DNA of 6,990 bases from DATBMY01 sp036554605. GTDB taxonomy: Bacteria > Acidobacteriota > Blastocatellia > UBA7656. Position numbers and translations under genes: made by a program. Numbering within the stretch: position 1 is the first letter of the stretch; the number at the start of each line of letters is the position of its first letter. The DNA is taken from positions 1-6,990 of the forward strand of contig DATBMY010000425.1 of the NCBI GenBank assembly GCA_036554605.1. The letters are read 5' to 3'. Under the pieces are notes generated by a model. It had not been told where the DNA came from. It searched no databases and saw only the letters and a program-made list of their open reading frames with translations. Below are positions 5,093 to 6,990 of the stretch, in pieces.

Positions 5093-6466
5093 ATGAATAC
5101 AATTATCGAGCCGTTCCGCGTCAAGGTGGTGGAGCCCATAAAGATGACGACGCGCGAGGAGCGCGAGCAATACCTTAAGAGCGCGCATTACAATCTCTTT
5201 ATGCTAAAGGCGGAGGACGTGATCATTGACTTGCTGACCGACAGCGGCACGGCCGCCATGAGCAGCGAGCAATGGGCCGCCATCATGCGCGGCGATGAAT
5301 CATATGCCGGCAGCACGAGCTTCTATCGCTTTGAGTCGGCTGTTCGCGACATATTCGGCTTTAAGCAAGTGATACCGATGCACCAGGGACGCGCCGCCGA
5401 GCGAATACTCTTTTCGACCATGTGCGGCCCCGGCTCAATAGTCCCGAACAACATGCACTTCGACACGACGAGGGCCAACATCGAATACACCGGGGCGGAA
5501 GCGGCCGACCTGCCGATCCCTGAATTCTTCAAGCCATCGATCGCCCATCCCTTCAAAGGAAATATGGACACGGCCGCGCTTGAAAAACTGATAATGCGGG
5601 CAGGGCCGGGGCGCATCCCGCTCGTTATGATCACGATAACCAACAACTCGGGCGGCGGCCAGCCCGTCTCTATGGCGAACATAAGAGAGGTAAGCTCGAT
5701 ATGCTCGCGGTTCTCCATACCGCTTTACATCGACGCCTGCCGTTTTGCGGAGAACGCATACTTCATCAAGCTGCGCGAGCCCGGCTACGCCAATAAATCG
5801 GTCAGAGAGATCGCGCGCGAAATATTCTCTTATGCCGACGGCTGCACGATGTCGGCCAAGAAAGATGGGCTTGCCAACATAGGAGGCTTTCTCTGCACCA
5901 ATGACGATAAGCTCGCGCAGAAGGAGAAAGACCTTCTGATTCTAACCGAAGGATTCCCGACTTATGGCGGGCTTGCGGGCCGCGACCTCGAAGCCATAGC
6001 TGTTGGGCTCGGCGAGGTGATGCACGAAGACTACCTGCAATACCGGTTTGCTTCTATAAGCTATCTGGGCCGTCACATCGCCGAGCATGGCGTCCCGATA
6101 GTCGAGCCGCCCGGCGGGCACGCCATATATATTGATGCCCGCGCGATGCTGCCGCACATCCCGCAGCTTGAGTACCCCGGCCAGGCGCTCGCGGTAGAGC
6201 TTTATCGCGAGGCCGGGATACGCTCGTGCGAGATCGGGTCGGTCATGCATTCCAGGAAGCATTCCGAAGGCGGGCATGAGGAACCCGCCACCATGGAGCT
6301 TGTGCGGCTGGCGATCCCGCACCGGGTCTATACCCAGAGCCACATAGATTATGTGATCGAGGCGATACTTGAAGTCAGCAAGCGGCGCGAAAGCCTGCGA
6401 GGTTTCAGGATCACCCATCAGCCGCCGTTTCTAAGACATTTCACGGCGCGATTTGAGCCCCTGTAG
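5093..6466 (+). CDS. tnaA: tryptophanase (L-tryptophan indole-lyase)
   Basis: A 457-aa PLP-dependent beta-eliminating lyase that cleaves L-tryptophan to indole, pyruvate and ammonium in the cytoplasm. It aligns along its length with tyrosine phenol-lyase and tryptophanase: MNTIIEPFRVK at the start, IDLLTDSGT (45-53), Y71, R100 in HQGR, D214 and R217, K257 in MSAKKD as the predicted PLP Schiff-base lysine, and R405 as the predicted substrate-carboxylate arginine. Three positions decide substrate. D124 in FDTTR, I381 in RSCEIG and H449 in LRHFTAR match E. coli tryptophanase (Asp137, Ile396, His463); tyrosine phenol-lyase has Thr124, Arg381 and Phe448. It lacks a short insertion before the FDTTR region that E. 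coli TnaA has. The start is set at ATG 5093 by GAGGT and by fit to the family N terminus. No tryptophan permease gene (tnaB) follows and no tnaC leader is seen. Confidence 0.9.
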   Translation: MNTIIEPFRVKVVEPIKMTTREEREQYLKSAHYNLFMLKAEDVIIDLLTDSGTAAMSSEQWAAIMRGDESYAGSTSFYRFESAVRDIFGFKQVIPMHQGRAAERILFSTMCGPGSIVPNNMHFDTTRANIEYTGAEAADLPIPEFFKPSIAHPFKGNMDTAALEKLIMRAGPGRIPLVMITITNNSGGGQPVSMANIREVSSICSRFSIPLYIDACRFAENAYFIKLREPGYANKSVREIAREIFSYADGCTMSAKKDGLANIGGFLCTNDDKLAQKEKDLLILTEGFPTYGGLAGRDLEAIAVGLGEVMHEDYLQYRFASISYLGRHIAEHGVPIVEPPGGHAIYIDARAMLPHIPQLEYPGQALAVELYREAGIRSCEIGSVMHSRKHSEGGHEEPATMELVRLAIPHRVYTQSHIDYVIEAILEVSKRRESLRGFRITHQPPFLRHFTARFEPL

Positions 6467-6523
6467 AAAGGGCCGCTTCTTTTTCGGGCGTGAAATATTC
6501 CTCAATTGTTGAGTGATATGGCA

Positions 6524-6546
6524 CAGCCGCGGCGCCGCCGGGGCTG
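6524..6546 (+). terminator. candidate GC-rich hairpin terminator after tryptophanase
   Basis: The ten-base arms 6524-6533 and 6537-6546 pair with one mismatch around a three-base loop and are followed by a very short T run (6548-6550). The stem is strong but the T tract is poor and the hairpin is about 60 bp past the stop. It could instead be a processing or pausing element. Confidence 0.35.
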
Positions 6547-6620
6547 GTTTGAATAAGCATAGCGCGGGCACGCTCGTTGCTTCCCTATGTCTCGGGTAGG
6601 TTTTGCCGCCCTCGACAATT

Positions 6621-6627
6621 AAAGGAG
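6621..6627 (+). promoter_or_regulatory. ribosome binding site of the OsmC-family gene
   Basis: AAAGGAG ends eight bases before ATG 6636. It is one of the strongest SD sites in the window and fixes the start of a gene that runs off the right edge. Confidence 0.8.
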
Positions 6628-6635
6628 CGCACGCA

Positions 6636-6990
6636 ATGGAGAACTCATATTTTTACGAGACTAGAGTCGGATGGATGGGGAATCGTCATGGCTATTTACA
6701 GGCGACGGGAATGCCCATCCTTGAAGTTTCGCCTCCGCCGGAGTTTCACGGCCAGCAGCACACGTGGACGCCCGAGCATCTGCTCGTCGCCTCGGTCGAC
6801 GCCTGCTACATGGCGACCTTTACCGCGATAGCCGAGGCGTCAAAACTCGACGTCATCAGCTTTACGTCGAACGCGATCGGAAAACTCGAGAAGGTCGAAA
6901 GGGGTTACGAGATAACCGAGATAATTCTCAAGCCGCGGCTCGTCATCAAGTATGAATACGACACCGAGCGCGCCGAGAGGATACTGGAAA
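6636..6990 (+). CDS. OsmC/Ohr-family protein, 3' end cut by window
   Basis: 118 codons are visible, open to the window end. The pattern fits OsmC-family proteins: an N-terminal beta-rich part (VGWMGNRHGYLQAT), SPPPEFHG (32-39), then TPEHLLVASVDACYMATF (45-62), which carries the helix with the conserved redox Cys (C57 here) after the E47-H-L-L element. Family members are small homodimeric proteins, and several reduce organic hydroperoxides with a two-Cys site. The second Cys normally lies further downstream and would be past the window edge, so peroxidase activity cannot be judged; some relatives have unknown roles. The complete family length is usually about 140-150 residues, so roughly 20-30 residues are missing. 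The start is set by AAAGGAG. Confidence 0.85.
   Translation, partial: MENSYFYETRVGWMGNRHGYLQATGMPILEVSPPPEFHGQQHTWTPEHLLVASVDACYMATFTAIAEASKLDVISFTSNAIGKLEKVERGYEITEIILKPRLVIKYEYDTERAERILE

Larger units (their letters stand above)
6467..6635. other. gap between tryptophanase and OsmC-family gene (169 bp)
   Basis: Just after the tryptophanase stop, a weak AGAA...TTCT pairing with a TTTTT run (about 6465-6484) might aid termination. A perfect small inverted repeat, CTCAA-TTG-TTGAG, lies at 6501-6513. A GC-rich hairpin follows at 6524-6546. No promoter with convincing hexamers is seen, so whether the OsmC-family gene has its own promoter is open. Confidence 0.4.

Noticed and set aside
5093..6466. 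Annotation as tyrosine phenol-lyase
   Set aside because: Despite strong overall similarity, the Thr124, Arg381 and Phe448 positions of that enzyme are Asp, Ile and His here, matching tryptophanase.
6577..6955. Plus-strand frames at 6577-6831 and 6764-6955
   Set aside because: They are out-of-frame shadows of the OsmC-family gene, which has the strong SD and recognisable motifs.

Overview
The window is a moderately GC-rich bacterial chromosomal segment (my impression is mid-to-high 50s % GC; not counted). It carries single, mostly unrelated metabolic and signalling genes with good Shine-Dalgarno (SD) sites. No tRNA, rRNA, CRISPR array, transposase or phage gene is visible. The J-like/PilZ/PilZ fusion protein and the 7-bp GTCCGRA-type intergenic hairpin repeat remind me of soil Acidobacteriota (perhaps Blastocatellia). 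That is recollection and inference, not something the window proves.

Layout from left to right. (1) 1-147: possible 5' fragment of a minus-strand gene, weakly supported. (2) 148-1359, minus: a 403-aa protein with a degenerate J-like domain and two PilZ domains, probably a cyclic-di-GMP effector. (3) 1360-1641: divergent intergenic region with one plausible sigma70-type promoter on each strand. (4) 1642-2721, plus: a Rieske non-heme iron oxygenase alpha subunit. (5) 2722-2825: a long imperfect hairpin built of 7-bp repeats, filling almost the whole gap between two convergent stop codons. (6) 2833-3843 and 3861-4847, minus: a two-gene unit in which a secreted DUF4350/GATase-like protein of unknown function is followed 17 bp later by a class I SAM-dependent O-methyltransferase. 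(7) 4848-5092: divergent intergenic region with an imperfect palindrome. (8) 5093-6466, plus: a tryptophanase. All three positions checked that separate tryptophanase from tyrosine phenol-lyase read as tryptophanase. (9) 6467-6635: gap with a GC-rich hairpin. (10) 6636 to the right edge, plus: an OsmC-family protein cut by the window end.

Three start sites differ from the longest open frame. The Rieske gene starts at GTG 1642, the methyltransferase at ATG 3843 (seven codons inside a longer TTG frame), and the tryptophanase at ATG 5093 (26 codons inside a longer ATG frame). Each choice rests on an SD site at proper spacing; for tryptophanase, alignment with the family N terminus also supports it.

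The genes do not form one obvious system. The only functional thread I can suggest is speculative: tryptophanase makes indole, and a Rieske oxygenase and an O-methyltransferase of the family that includes hydroxyindole-O-methyltransferases lie close by. They are on separate transcription units, and the oxygenase resembles quaternary-amine oxygenases more than aromatic dioxygenases. The most unusual non-coding structure is the heptad hairpin. The most unusual protein architecture is the J-like/PilZ/PilZ fusion with its broken HPD motif.
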